Shown in pieces: positions 7,945-17,326 of a DNA stretch of 64,000 bases. This stretch comes from Sphaerochaeta sp. (GTDB taxonomy: Bacteria; Spirochaetota; Spirochaetia; Sphaerochaetales; Sphaerochaetaceae). The stretch spans positions 1 through 64,000 of the forward strand of contig JAEINL010000002.1 of assembly GCA_016342655.1 (NCBI GenBank), written 5' to 3'. A program made the position numbers and the translations under genes. The notes beneath the pieces are model-generated. The model was not told where the DNA came from and made no database searches. It worked only from the letters and a program-made list of their open reading frames with translations. Each line of letters begins with the position of its first letter. The stretch's first letter is position 1.

Positions 7945-9168
7945 ATGGATAAAAATATTGATACATTACATTTTCTTGAAAATTACAAAAATAAAAAAGA
8001 CACGCTCATCATTGGTCTGATGAGTGGTACAAGCCTCGATGGGGTAGATGCCACTCTTGTTCGCATATCAAAAGAGAAAGATGATAAAGTTTCTCTTCTT
8101 TACCATCACTATCTCCCCTACACACCTGAAATGAGAGATAAGATAAGCCGAGTATGTCGAAAAGACTCTGCAACTATCAATGATATTGTTGATGTACATT
8201 TCGGACTTTCCAGATGGTATGCAAAAGCCGTCAATACCCTCCTTGAAAAGAGTGGCTATCTAGCAGAATCCATCGATGCAATCAGCATGCACGGACAAAC
8301 TGTATGGCACTCTCCAAAACCGACACCTTTTCCAGGTCCTGATGGGGAATTTGGTGTAACAGGCACCCTTCAATTAGGAAACCCCTCAGTGCTCAAAGAG
8401 CTTACCCATATTCCTGTTGTCTCTGATTTTAGGTCAGCGGATATGGCAGTAGGAGGAGAAGGAGCACCTTTGGCTCCCTACAGTGATTATATGATGTTTG
8501 GATCGACCGAAGATGGGCGTATTATTCAAAATATTGGAGGAATTGGTAATGCAACTGTTCTTCCTGCGGACAATGGCCAAAGAGATATCTTTGCATTTGA
8601 TACAGGCCCTGGGAATATGATTATTGACGAGCTTGTTTCTATCTATACAGAAAACAGACAGCTTTATGATGATAAAGGTGATATTGCTAAAAATGGTATC
8701 GTGAATGAAATGATTATTGACCATTGTATGAAGGATTCCTATTTTAAGAAAAGCCCTCCGAAAAGTACTGGCCGTGAAGTGTATGGAAAAGATTTTACCC
8801 AAACCTTTCTTGCTTTGTGTACTGCAAATAATCTATCACTTGTGGATGCCATTGCCACAGCCACTGCTTTTACAGCGGAAACCATCAGCCAGTCCTATAA
8901 AGATTTTATCTTACCTTTTCACCGAATTTCAAAGGTGTTGGTTTGTGGCGGTGGAGCCCTGAATCTAACTTTATTGAAGATGATCAAGCAAAGATTGCCA
9001 GAGGGAATCGAAGTCTCGACTACGAGTGCCTTTGGTATTCCAGACCAGGGGCGTGAAGCTATGGCGTTTGCCATTATAGCCCATCAGTCACTACTAGGGA
9101 AAAGTGGCAATTTGCCACAGGTCACAGGAGCAAGAGTGCCTGTTGTATTAGGCACAATCACGTTATAG
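7945..9168 (+). CDS. anmK: Anhydro-N-acetylmuramic acid kinase
   Basis: 407 residues from ATG 7945. Family motifs: phosphate loop GLMSGTSLDGVDATL near residue 25, AFDTGPGNMIIDE, TGREVYGKDFT and the ATP-binding VCGGGALN near the C-terminus. It converts 1,6-anhydro-MurNAc to MurNAc-6-P using ATP, feeding MurQ. First gene of a nine-gene rightward operon with a peptide ABC transporter and peptide-processing enzymes. The start has no ribosome site and lies 10 nt after a consensus -10, so the mRNA is probably leaderless. The residues before IIGL form a hydrophilic extension of about 23 amino acids. Confidence 0.95.
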   Translation: MDKNIDTLHFLENYKNKKDTLIIGLMSGTSLDGVDATLVRISKEKDDKVSLLYHHYLPYTPEMRDKISRVCRKDSATINDIVDVHFGLSRWYAKAVNTLLEKSGYLAESIDAISMHGQTVWHSPKPTPFPGPDGEFGVTGTLQLGNPSVLKELTHIPVVSDFRSADMAVGGEGAPLAPYSDYMMFGSTEDGRIIQNIGGIGNATVLPADNGQRDIFAFDTGPGNMIIDELVSIYTENRQLYDDKGDIAKNGIVNEMIIDHCMKDSYFKKSPPKSTGREVYGKDFTQTFLALCTANNLSLVDAIATATAFTAETISQSYKDFILPFHRISKVLVCGGGALNLTLLKMIKQRLPEGIEVSTTSAFGIPDQGREAMAFAIIAHQSLLGKSGNLPQVTGARVPVVLGTITL

Positions 9169-9204
9169 AAGAGGTTCTCTTATTCATTTCGAAGGAGGAA
9201 AGAA

Positions 9205-10746
9205 GTGAAAAAATTAGTATCAAGGATGATGGTAGTCTCTCTCATCTTGGCAGCACTTGTCATTCCAATGCTTACTGCGAGTGGAACAAAGGAAGAAGCA
9301 AAAAGTACTGAAAAAGTGATTACGATTGGGGTTGATCAAGAAGCCATTGGAATTGATCCCCATATTGTTACAGCGTTTTCATCGCACAGACGACTTGATT
9401 TGCTGTATAATCGTCTGGTTCGTTTGGATTCAGACTTGGTAGTTGTCCCTGATCTTGCTGAATCCTGGGATATCCCAAACAACCTTACCTATATCTTCCA
9501 TCTCAGAAAAGGCGTGAAATTCCATAATGGAAGAGAAATGGTTGCTGATGATGTCAAATACTCACTTGAAAGGGTGATGGATCCTAAAACAGCATCTCCA
9601 GGAAAGTCCTATCTTTCTTTAGTAACTGGTGTTGAAGTGCTTGATACCTATACAGTCAAGCTGACTCTTTCAGCTCCACTTGCTTCATTGCTAGATTCGC
9701 TAACAAGCAATAACCTTGCAATTGTTCCGAAAGAAGCGGTAGAGGCCAATGGTAATCTTCAGAAAGTTGCAGTAGGAACAGGACCCTTCATGTTACAGGA
9801 GTGGGTTGCTGATAATTCCATGACCTTAGTGAAAAATCCAAATTACTTTGTAACAGGTGCTCCTATTGTAGATAAGGTTATTTTTAGAATAATTCCTGAA
9901 GCTGCATCTTTATTGGCCGGTGTCAAATCAGGCGATCTGGATATTGCAACCATAAATGATGGAGCAACTATTCGCCAGGCCAAAAAGACCAATGATGTTG
10001 TTGTAATGAGCAAACCTGGTATCAACGTAAGAACTTTTGGTTTTAATAACACAAGGGTTCCTTTTACTGATGTCAGGGTACGTCAAGCCATTGCTATGAC
10101 AATTGACAGAAATGAAATTGTTGCAATGGCAGAGTTTGGGATGGGAACTCCTTCAGGACCTATTCCTGTAGCTGCCACTGATTGGGCCCTCCCCTTGGAT
10201 AAACTTCCCATGAATACCCCCAACTATGATAAGGCAAAAGCTCTCCTAAGGGAGGCAGGGTATCCAGATGGATTTAGTTTCAACATCGTATGTTCTGCAA
10301 CATATGAAGGTGGACTTGATGTTGCCCAGGTTATTCAGAGCGAACTAAAAAACATTGGAGTCACTGCAAACCTTGAAGTAGTGGAGTGGGGTGTCTATAT
10401 CGACCGTTGGGTAAAGAGAGATTTTGATTCAATGGTAGAGATTCGTGGAGGTTCAGGAGAACCTGACAGATTCCTATACAGAACAATTCATTCTACTGGT
10501 GGTGTAAACAACTTCTTGTTTAAGGATGCAGAAACTGACAGACTGCTTGACCTGGGTCGAAGCCAGACAGTTCCTGCAGAGAGAAAGGCTACATACAATG
10601 CTTTGCAAAAAGTGCTCACAGAAAAAGCTCCGTTAATATTCTTATATTCACCAAGCGAATCCCATGTCCTTAGTCCTAGGGTCACTGGATTTAAGCAAGT
10701 TGGAAATGGATCACTCTACTACGTCACAACAACAGACGTACAGTAA
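9205..10746 (+). CDS. Peptide ABC transporter substrate-binding protein
   Basis: 513 residues, GTG start at 9205 with AAGGAGGAA upstream. The N-terminal signal peptide (MKKLVSRMMVVSLILAALVI) lacks a lipobox cysteine, so it is either cleaved by signal peptidase I or stays tethered. The rest is an SBP_bac_5 fold of DppA/OppA type (LAESWDIPNNLTYIFHLRKG, KFHNGREMVADDVKYSLERV). It lies 36 bp after anmK. Context suggests murein peptides or muropeptides as ligands, as for MppA, but specificity cannot be read from the sequence. Confidence 0.9.
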   Translation: MKKLVSRMMVVSLILAALVIPMLTASGTKEEAKSTEKVITIGVDQEAIGIDPHIVTAFSSHRRLDLLYNRLVRLDSDLVVVPDLAESWDIPNNLTYIFHLRKGVKFHNGREMVADDVKYSLERVMDPKTASPGKSYLSLVTGVEVLDTYTVKLTLSAPLASLLDSLTSNNLAIVPKEAVEANGNLQKVAVGTGPFMLQEWVADNSMTLVKNPNYFVTGAPIVDKVIFRIIPEAASLLAGVKSGDLDIATINDGATIRQAKKTNDVVVMSKPGINVRTFGFNNTRVPFTDVRVRQAIAMTIDRNEIVAMAEFGMGTPSGPIPVAATDWALPLDKLPMNTPNYDKAKALLREAGYPDGFSFNIVCSATYEGGLDVAQVIQSELKNIGVTANLEVVEWGVYIDRWVKRDFDSMVEIRGGSGEPDRFLYRTIHSTGGVNNFLFKDAETDRLLDLGRSQTVPAERKATYNALQKVLTEKAPLIFLYSPSESHVLSPRVTGFKQVGNGSLYYVTTTDVQ

Positions 10747-10756
10747 AATGTCTATT

Positions 10757-10781
10757 GATGCCTCTCAATTCGAGAGGCATC
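10757..10781 (+). other. Intercistronic stem-loop between binding protein and permease
   Basis: GATGCCTCTC and GAGAGGCATC form a perfect 10-bp stem with loop AATTC. It is followed by ATTATATC rather than a T-run. It probably protects the upstream mRNA 3' end or partly terminates, so that binding protein is made in excess over permease. Confidence 0.75.
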
Positions 10782-10820
10782 ATTATATCAATGATAGATA
10801 AAAAATATTTGAGGTAAAGT

Positions 10821-11780
10821 GTGCTGAGGTTTATTGTTAAACGTTTATTAACTCTGATTCCTGTCCTTTTGGGAGTTTCCCTAATTGTATTTTTCCTTGT
10901 AAGACTTATTCCAGGAACAGCCTTGGAAATGTACATGGGAACACAAGTTGAGGCAACTCCTGAAATGATGGAGGAATTACAAAAATTGTTTGGTGAAGAT
11001 AAACCAGTACCTGTTCTCTACATAGAATGGATGAGTGATATCTTAAGAGGGGATTTTGGGTATTCTCTAAGGACTGGAAGACCTGTTCTTCCGGATATTC
11101 TGTCTCGCCTTCCCTTATCTCTTGAACTTACCCTGTTTTCACTAATCCTCGCTCTTCTCATTGGGATTCCTCTTGGGATAGCCTCCTCGTTAAAACAAAA
11201 TACGGTAGGGGATTTCTTTATGAGAATCCTAGGGCTTATTGGGTTGTCCTTGCCTCAATTTTGGTTGGCAGCGTTGATGGTCATCGCCTTTAGTGGGTTC
11301 AAAGGATGGATTCCTATGGGTAACTATGTAGGGTTTCTTGAGGACCCGATACGAAATATAAAAATGTTACTACTTCCCTCATTAGCAATAGGGATTGGAT
11401 TTTCGGCAGTGGTCATGCGATATACACGAACCAGTATGCTTGAAGTGATGCAAATGGATTACATTCGAACTGCGAAAGCAAAAGGCCTTACTCGTAAGAA
11501 CGTAATCTATTCTCATGCATTAAAAAATGCTATTTTGCCGGTTATTACTGTTACCGGGTTTAATGCCGGATATCTATTAAGTGGTGCGATAGTCATAGAA
11601 GAGGTGTTTGCTCTTCCTGGTATGGGAAGATTATCCTTGTATGCAATATATCAACGGGATTATCCCATTATTCAAGCAATCGTGATGATAGTAGCTACCA
11701 TCTTTGTCCTGGTGAATCTTATCACAGACATTATGTATGCGTTGGCAGACCCAAGAATTCGCTTGGATGATAGGAAATAG
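10821..11780 (+). CDS. Peptide ABC transporter permease, DppB type
   Basis: 319 residues, GTG start with GAGG upstream. Typical DppB/OppB topology: one N-terminal membrane segment (LLTLIPVLLGVSLIVFFLV), a periplasmic loop, then five more segments. The cytoplasmic EAA loop reads DYIRTAKAKGLTRKNVIYSH. Pairs with the next permease to form the inner-membrane channel. Confidence 0.92.
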   Translation: MLRFIVKRLLTLIPVLLGVSLIVFFLVRLIPGTALEMYMGTQVEATPEMMEELQKLFGEDKPVPVLYIEWMSDILRGDFGYSLRTGRPVLPDILSRLPLSLELTLFSLILALLIGIPLGIASSLKQNTVGDFFMRILGLIGLSLPQFWLAALMVIAFSGFKGWIPMGNYVGFLEDPIRNIKMLLLPSLAIGIGFSAVVMRYTRTSMLEVMQMDYIRTAKAKGLTRKNVIYSHALKNAILPVITVTGFNAGYLLSGAIVIEEVFALPGMGRLSLYAIYQRDYPIIQAIVMIVATIFVLVNLITDIMYALADPRIRLDDRK

Positions 11781-11787
11781 GTAAGAG

Positions 11788-12624
11788 ATGAAACACAATA
11801 GATTACTTAGAAATGGAATTGCAATGGCAGGCCTTAGTATCATTGCGCTGTATATACTCATAATCGTTGTATCATTCTTCTGGCTTCCTTTTGATCCAAT
11901 GGAGATGAATGTAAACGAAATGCTTGAAGCCCCTTCCCTGACAAGCGGGCACATTTTTGGAACCGATGAATTTGGTCGGGATATTCTTTCAAGAATCATG
12001 AAGGGAAGTGTGGTGAGTCTCACCATCAGTATAAGTGCTACCGCTCTTGGTGGAACAATTGGCATATTGATGGGTTTATGGGCAGGTTTTTTGGGAGGGC
12101 GTTGGGATAACGTGATCATGAGGATTGCAGATATCCTCTTTTCTTTCCCGTCGCTTCTCCTAGCTATTTTTATAATGGCAATACTTGGAGAAAACAATGC
12201 AAATATCATCATAGCAATTGGCATTGTCTACATCCCACAATTTGCACGAATTAGTAGGGGTGCTATTATTGCCCTGAAATCAAACGAATATATCAAGGCC
12301 GCCCGCTCAAATGGAGCAGATAATTCCTATATTCTTTTTAAGCATCTACTGCCAAACAGCATTGCACCGATCATCGTCCAAATATCATTATCCTTATCAG
12401 TGGCAATTTTGTTAGAATCTGCTTTAAGTTTCTTAGGATTAGGCATTCAACCTCCTGAGCCAAGTTGGGGGAACATGCTTAGCAGTGCAAGGAAGGTGAT
12501 GATGCTTGCTCCCTGGACGGCTATATACCCTGGACTTGCAATTGTTACACTTGTACTTGGTTTCAATCTGCTCGGAGACGGACTGAGAGATATCCTGGAC
12601 CCGAGACTGCGTAACGTAAGGTAA
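11788..12624 (+). CDS. Peptide ABC transporter permease, DppC type
   Basis: 278 residues. DppC/OppC features: N-terminal segment, HIFGTDEFGRDILSRIMKGS at the start of the core, five further membrane segments, and EAA loop NEYIKAARSNGADNSYILFK. Starts 7 bp after the DppB-like gene. GGTAAGAG serves as a weak ribosome site. Confidence 0.92.
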   Translation: MKHNRLLRNGIAMAGLSIIALYILIIVVSFFWLPFDPMEMNVNEMLEAPSLTSGHIFGTDEFGRDILSRIMKGSVVSLTISISATALGGTIGILMGLWAGFLGGRWDNVIMRIADILFSFPSLLLAIFIMAILGENNANIIIAIGIVYIPQFARISRGAIIALKSNEYIKAARSNGADNSYILFKHLLPNSIAPIIVQISLSLSVAILLESALSFLGLGIQPPEPSWGNMLSSARKVMMLAPWTAIYPGLAIVTLVLGFNLLGDGLRDILDPRLRNVR

Positions 12625-12637
12625 GAGAGGGAATAGA

Positions 12638-13624
12638 GTGGACCAAAAACCAATACTTGAAATACATGGACTAAGAACAGAGTTTAAGACAGACCGCGGT
12701 ATAGTACACGCAGTAAATGATGTCTCTTTTTCCTTGAGAAAAGGGGAGACCCTTGGCATTGTCGGAGAGAGCGGATGTGGTAAATCCGTTACCAACTTCT
12801 CAATTCTTAAGCTTATACAATTTCCTCCCGGAAGGATTACTGATGGGGAGGTTCTGTACAAGAATGAAGATATCTTTTTGAAAAGTGATGAAGAGGTAAG
12901 GGCGATTAGGGGAAAACATATCTCTATGATCTTTCAGGACCCTCTTACTTCATTAAATCCTGTATTTAAGGTGTGGCTTCAGATAGCTGAACCCCTTATG
13001 CTTCATCACAAGCTATCGAAAAAGGTGGCAAAGCAAAAAGCAATAGAACTGCTAACAATGATAGGTATTCCTGATGCACAGCAGAGAGCTGAAGATTATC
13101 CCCATCAATTTAGTGGTGGTATGAGGCAAAGGGTCATGATAGCGATGGCTCTTTCGTGCAAACCAGATATACTCATTGCTGATGAACCGACCACGGCTCT
13201 TGATGTTACCATCCAGGCACAAATATTGGATCTTATAAAAAATCTTTCAAAAGAACATCAGACAAGCGTGATTATGATCACCCATGATTTGGGGGTAGTG
13301 GCAGAAATGTGTGATTCCATCTGTGTCATGTATGCAGGGCGAATCGTTGAAAGAGCAAGTGCGGAGAACCTTTTCTACCACCCTAAGCATCCTTACACGA
13401 TAGGTCTTCTTAGTTCGATACCCCGTTTGGATGGAGATAGGAATCAAAGGCTTCACACTATTGAAGGTGCCCCGCCAGATCTTGTGAATCTTCCCAAAGG
13501 ATGTCCTTTTGAACCCCGCTGTGAATTTGCACTTCCAAAATGTGCAACCACGGCACCCCCTGAGTATACAATTGATGGTGACACAGAATGGAAAGTATCC
13601 TGCTTTCTACATGAGAAGGAATAG
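12638..13624 (+). CDS. Peptide ABC transporter ATPase, DppD type
   Basis: 328 residues, GTG start at 12638. Walker [10 protein letters not shown]-loop [10 protein letters not shown], signature [15 protein letters not shown], Walker [13 protein letters not shown], and H-loop MITHDLGVV. The C-terminal oligopeptide-transporter extension contains the cysteines ([15 protein letters not shown]) that bind an Fe-S cluster in DppD/OppD relatives. Cytoplasmic energiser of the putative murein-peptide importer. Confidence 0.93.
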   Translation: MDQKPILEIHGLRTEFKTDRGIVHAVNDVSFSLRKGETLGIVGESGCGKSVTNFSILKLIQFPPGRITDGEVLYKNEDIFLKSDEEVRAIRGKHISMIFQDPLTSLNPVFKVWLQIAEPLMLHHKLSKKVAKQKAIELLTMIGIPDAQQRAEDYPHQFSGGMRQRVMIAMALSCKPDILIADEPTTALDVTIQAQILDLIKNLSKEHQTSVIMITHDLGVVAEMCDSICVMYAGRIVERASAENLFYHPKHPYTIGLLSSIPRLDGDRNQRLHTIEGAPPDLVNLPKGCPFEPRCEFALPKCATTAPPEYTIDGDTEWKVSCFLHEKE

Positions 13625-13628
13625 AAGC

Positions 13629-14627
13629 ATGGAAAACAACAAAGTATTGTTAGAAGTAAAGGATATGAAGGTGCATTTTCCCATTGAGAAGGGGATAGTG
13701 ATTACGAAAACCGTTGGACACATCCGAGCCGTTGACGGGGTCTCTTTTAAAATAAGGGAAGGAGAATCCCTTGGCATGGTTGGAGAGTCTGGATGTGGGA
13801 AATCAACTACTGCTATGGCTATTGCCCAACTTCAACCTCTCACCTCAGGGAGCGTGTGGTTTGAAGGAGTTGACCTTACAACCTTGACAAAGGAAGAGTT
13901 GAGAAGGGCACGAATGAATTTCCAAATCATTTTCCAAGATCCCTTTTCTTCACTGGATCCTCGCATGACAGCCATAAATATCATAGCAGAACCTCTTAAA
14001 ATATATGCAAAGAAAGGGATCATCACCTTAAGTGCTGAAGAGATTGAAAAGAAGGCACTTTCTCTTATGGAAAAGTGTGGGCTTTCTTCAAGCTTTCGAG
14101 ACCGTTACCCTCATGAGTTTTCTGGAGGGCAGCGTCAAAGAATCGGGATAGCACGTGCTCTCAGTCTTGAACCGAAACTTATCCTAGCTGATGAACCCGT
14201 CTCTGCCCTCGATGTCTCCATTCAATCGCAGATACTCAATTTGCTTAAGGATCTTCAAAAGGAATTCAATCTCACATTCTTGTTTATTGCACATGATCTC
14301 GCTGTTGTGGAATATTTTTGTTCAACAATTGCTGTTATGTATTTGGGCTTTATTGTTGAAAAAACAAGTTCTGAGAATTTGTATAAGAAACCTCTTCACC
14401 CCTATACGCAAGCACTCCTATCAGCTGTCCCCCTACCGGACCCAATAAAAGCAAAAAAACGCAAGAGGATAATCCTGAAAGGGGATGTCCCTTCCCCTTC
14501 AAAAATACGGAAAGGGTGTCCTTTTGTTGAAAGATGCTCCAAGGCGATGGAAAAATGTGTATCTGAAGTTCCTCACCTCAAAGAGGTTGGAGAAGATCAT
14601 TTTGTCGCTTGTTTTCTCTATGAATAG
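13629..14627 (+). CDS. Peptide ABC transporter ATPase, DppF type
   Basis: 332 residues from ATG 13629, which has AAGGAA upstream and follows the previous stop by 4 bp. An in-frame extension to 13509 overlaps the DppD-like gene and is rejected. Walker [10 protein letters not shown], signature SGGQRQRIGIARAL, Walker B LILADEPVSALD. The C-terminal GCPFVERCSKAMEKC resembles the cysteine cluster of the partner subunit. Heterodimer partner of the DppD-like ATPase. Confidence 0.93.
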   Translation: MENNKVLLEVKDMKVHFPIEKGIVITKTVGHIRAVDGVSFKIREGESLGMVGESGCGKSTTAMAIAQLQPLTSGSVWFEGVDLTTLTKEELRRARMNFQIIFQDPFSSLDPRMTAINIIAEPLKIYAKKGIITLSAEEIEKKALSLMEKCGLSSSFRDRYPHEFSGGQRQRIGIARALSLEPKLILADEPVSALDVSIQSQILNLLKDLQKEFNLTFLFIAHDLAVVEYFCSTIAVMYLGFIVEKTSSENLYKKPLHPYTQALLSAVPLPDPIKAKKRKRIILKGDVPSPSKIRKGCPFVERCSKAMEKCVSEVPHLKEVGEDHFVACFLYE

Positions 14628-14645
14628 AACACCCAGGAGGTGTGT

Positions 14646-15710
14646 ATGCTTGAAATAAGAGTATGTCCGGTTCAACTACATCTTATAAACCCCTTCACCT
14701 TGGCCCATGGCACTAGCTTAGTAAGGGAAAATGTGTTTATTGAGATGAAAATTGATGGATATACAGTGTATGGAGAAGCCCCAATTGTTCCCTACTATTT
14801 TGTCAGCAAAGAGGCCGTCATCGGTGATATCACTTCGACTCTTAAGAACTATAGTCGATCACAGATCCTGGATTTTGTTGATAGCGGTACTTCTCCCAGC
14901 TTTACCCATGCTACTTCATTGGCAGCTTTCCAGACAGCAACACTAAATCTTCGTAGTGCACTCTCAACAAAGAGTGCAGAAGAATTGCTTTCTATCAAGA
15001 CACGATACAATCCGCCAAAATCTACTTTTACAATCGCTTATCATGAGGATATAGACAAGATGGTAGACATTGCCACTTCCTGTGGCTTTTCTCATCTAAA
15101 GATCAAAGCTGGAATTCCTGGGGATATTATCCGTATCAAGGCTATTCGAGCAGCCCTTCCCCATGCAAAAATCTTTGTTGATGCTAATCAAGGTTGGTCA
15201 GTTGACGAAGCCAATACAAGCTTCAAGGAGCTTGCGCATGACAATATTACCCTGATAGAGGAACCGATTAAAGGAAGTCCAAAGGAGATAGAAGAACTAG
15301 CAAGGAGTACTTCAATTCCTCTCTATCTCGATGAAAGCATTCAAAACGAGAAGGACCTGCATCTATTTTTCCAAGAGGCTCCACATCTTGCAGGAATTGT
15401 CGTAAAAAGTGCTAAGGTTGGTGGACCTTACAATGTAAAGGAAATGATCCAAACCGCACAACAGAATTCCATGCAAGTCTTTCTCTCTTCCATGATAGAA
15501 AGCAGTATCGGTATCCTCAGTGTTGTCCCCTTCACACACCTCTGTCCGTATGTTGACCTTGATGGCCCTTTATTGATTTCCAATGCCCCTTTCACAGGGC
15601 TACGATATGAAAGAGAAAGGTTATGCTATGATGAAAATGGTAGTGAAGCTAGTGATGAGGTCAAGGGGCTTTTTGATCATAGCCATCCAATTACATTGCT
15701 AGGGGGTTGA
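14646..15710 (+). CDS. Dipeptide epimerase, L-Ala-D/L-Glu type
   Basis: 354 residues from ATG 14646. The GTG at 14640 lies inside the AGGAGG ribosome site, so the ATG is the true start. Enolase-superfamily, MLE-like fold: catalytic KIKAG lysine pair, metal ligands in DANQGW, IEEP and DES, and opposite-face lysine in VVKSAKVGG. Enzymes of this group interconvert L-Ala-D-Glu and L-Ala-L-Glu, making murein dipeptide available for peptidases. The location directly after a peptide transporter and anmK supports that substrate. The gene symbol is withheld because substrate range in this group varies. Confidence 0.85.
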   Translation: MLEIRVCPVQLHLINPFTLAHGTSLVRENVFIEMKIDGYTVYGEAPIVPYYFVSKEAVIGDITSTLKNYSRSQILDFVDSGTSPSFTHATSLAAFQTATLNLRSALSTKSAEELLSIKTRYNPPKSTFTIAYHEDIDKMVDIATSCGFSHLKIKAGIPGDIIRIKAIRAALPHAKIFVDANQGWSVDEANTSFKELAHDNITLIEEPIKGSPKEIEELARSTSIPLYLDESIQNEKDLHLFFQEAPHLAGIVVKSAKVGGPYNVKEMIQTAQQNSMQVFLSSMIESSIGILSVVPFTHLCPYVDLDGPLLISNAPFTGLRYERERLCYDENGSEASDEVKGLFDHSHPITLLGG

Positions 15711-15711
15711 A

Positions 15712-16188
15712 ATGGCCATTGTTATACACCGTATGAAAAAAGATGAGGCTCTTGAGAGTGCCTATATTGCTTGTCAGTCGCTCATTGGCAAAAGATATGC
15801 CTTAGTGCAGGAATCTCTTTCCAAAAGACTCATTGATGCCATGGAAATGAAGGAAATCCTTCTTGTGGCAAAAAGTGAAGAAATACTTGTCGGATTTGCT
15901 TGGATCGATCCCAAGGGAGCTTTTTCGTCAGCTCCTTATCTCCGCCTTCTTGCAGTTGAGGAGAAGTTCAGAGGTCTGAGGGTAGGATCTGTCCTGTTAG
16001 ATGCATTTGAAGAAAGCACTCAGCATATTGGCCGTGATTATGTACTTCTCGTTTCAGATTTCAATGAACAGGCAATTCACTTTTATGAGAAGCATGGGTA
16101 TGTAAAAAGAGGATCATTGCCAGACTTTGCCCGTGAAGGCATCACAGAACTGATCATGGTAAAGAAGAGAAACAAAGATGTCATTTGA
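15712..16188 (+). CDS. GNAT-family N-acetyltransferase
   Basis: 158 residues. Acetyl-CoA-binding motif A is visible around RLLAVEEKFRGLRVGSVLLD, with motif B at NEQAIHFYEKHGYVKRG. It starts 1 bp after the epimerase stop and overlaps the next gene by 11 nt, so it is co-translated within the recycling operon. The acceptor is unknown; an amino group of a murein peptide or amino sugar is a contextual guess. Confidence 0.85.
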   Translation: MAIVIHRMKKDEALESAYIACQSLIGKRYALVQESLSKRLIDAMEMKEILLVAKSEEILVGFAWIDPKGAFSSAPYLRLLAVEEKFRGLRVGSVLLDAFEESTQHIGRDYVLLVSDFNEQAIHFYEKHGYVKRGSLPDFAREGITELIMVKKRNKDVI

Positions 16189-17197
16189 TGTAATTACCCA
16201 AGAGCTGTTGGATGATCACTCATGTACTATAGCTCATATTAGGATAGAGAAGTGGGGGACCCTCCTATTTGACAGGATATATTCAACGGGAAAACTGATC
16301 GATTCCCCTGTATTTGATATTGCTTCCCTAACCAAACTTTTCACGACTACTGCCATCCTACACCTTATCACAAAAGGTGCGTTACGGGAAAACACAACCA
16401 TTAGAGAGATTTTTCCTGAATATCCCTCCCAATTTCATCACATCACTGTTTCCAGCTTATTGACTCATACTTCAGGAATACTTGCCTGGTATCCATTTTA
16501 TACCCAAAGAGAAACACCGTTTGAAATGATTCTTCAGGAAATTGGGGAGAACCATCCCTTAGTAGCAGGTATGATCTATTCAGATATTAATTTTATGATA
16601 TGTGGGAAAATCATAGAACATATCAGTTCGCTTTCTCTGGAACAAGCAATGCAGAACCTTGTGTTCAATCCTCTTTCCTTAGAGCAGACAACCTATCATC
16701 CAGATACAAACAGAACGATTCCTACAGAGTTTGGCAATAGGATTGAGCAAAAAATGGTAGAAGAGAGAAACCTCCATTTTGATGGTTTCAGGCCAACTGA
16801 TAAGGCCATGTTGGGAGAATGTAACGATGGAAATGCCTATTACTACTTTAACGGGGTTGCAGGGCATGCAGGGATTTTCTCTACTGCAGAGGATATTGCT
16901 AGGCTTCTCTCCCTGTATGTAGATGGACATACCCCAGCTTACATCTCTTCATACCTCATAGCCAAGGCAACAACTGATCAAGGGATGGGTAGGGGCTATG
17001 GGTTTCAGATGGGGGAGAATTATCCTCATTCTGGAGTAGGGCACACAGGGTTTACAGGAACGTATGCGTACCTTAACCCAAAACTAGGATATACAATTTC
17101 ACTTCTCACCAATAGGCTCAATGTACCTCAGCCTCGTGCCATTCAATCCTATAGAAACGCCATTGTGAATGAAGCCATCTCACTGTATTCAATATAG
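16178..17197 (+). CDS. Serine hydrolase, beta-lactamase/S12 fold
   Basis: 339 residues. Catalytic Ser50-x-x-Lys53 (IASLTKLF), a YSD motif (MIYSDINFMI) in place of YxN, and a late HTGFTG as the KTG-equivalent. No signal peptide is evident, so it probably acts in the cytoplasm. S12 relatives include D-aminopeptidases, D,D-peptidases and esterases. As last gene of the anmK operon it may trim D-amino-acid-containing murein peptides. That substrate is inferred from position. Confidence 0.82.
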   Translation: MSFDVITQELLDDHSCTIAHIRIEKWGTLLFDRIYSTGKLIDSPVFDIASLTKLFTTTAILHLITKGALRENTTIREIFPEYPSQFHHITVSSLLTHTSGILAWYPFYTQRETPFEMILQEIGENHPLVAGMIYSDINFMICGKIIEHISSLSLEQAMQNLVFNPLSLEQTTYHPDTNRTIPTEFGNRIEQKMVEERNLHFDGFRPTDKAMLGECNDGNAYYYFNGVAGHAGIFSTAEDIARLLSLYVDGHTPAYISSYLIAKATTDQGMGRGYGFQMGENYPHSGVGHTGFTGTYAYLNPKLGYTISLLTNRLNVPQPRAIQSYRNAIVNEAISLYSI

Positions 17198-17326
17198 ATT
17201 CATGGCAGCGATGGGTATATGAGGGGTTCTGCATTGCTGTTTTCCGATACCTATCAGGACAGAATCTTAAAACTTGTATATACTGACGGTTCATATTCTC
17301 TGTAGTATCCTAAATCGGAGGTAATC

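Noticed and set aside
11631..12224. 197-codon minus-strand frame across the two peptide permease genes
   Set aside because: Hydrophobic shadow of membrane-protein coding sequence on the other strand.
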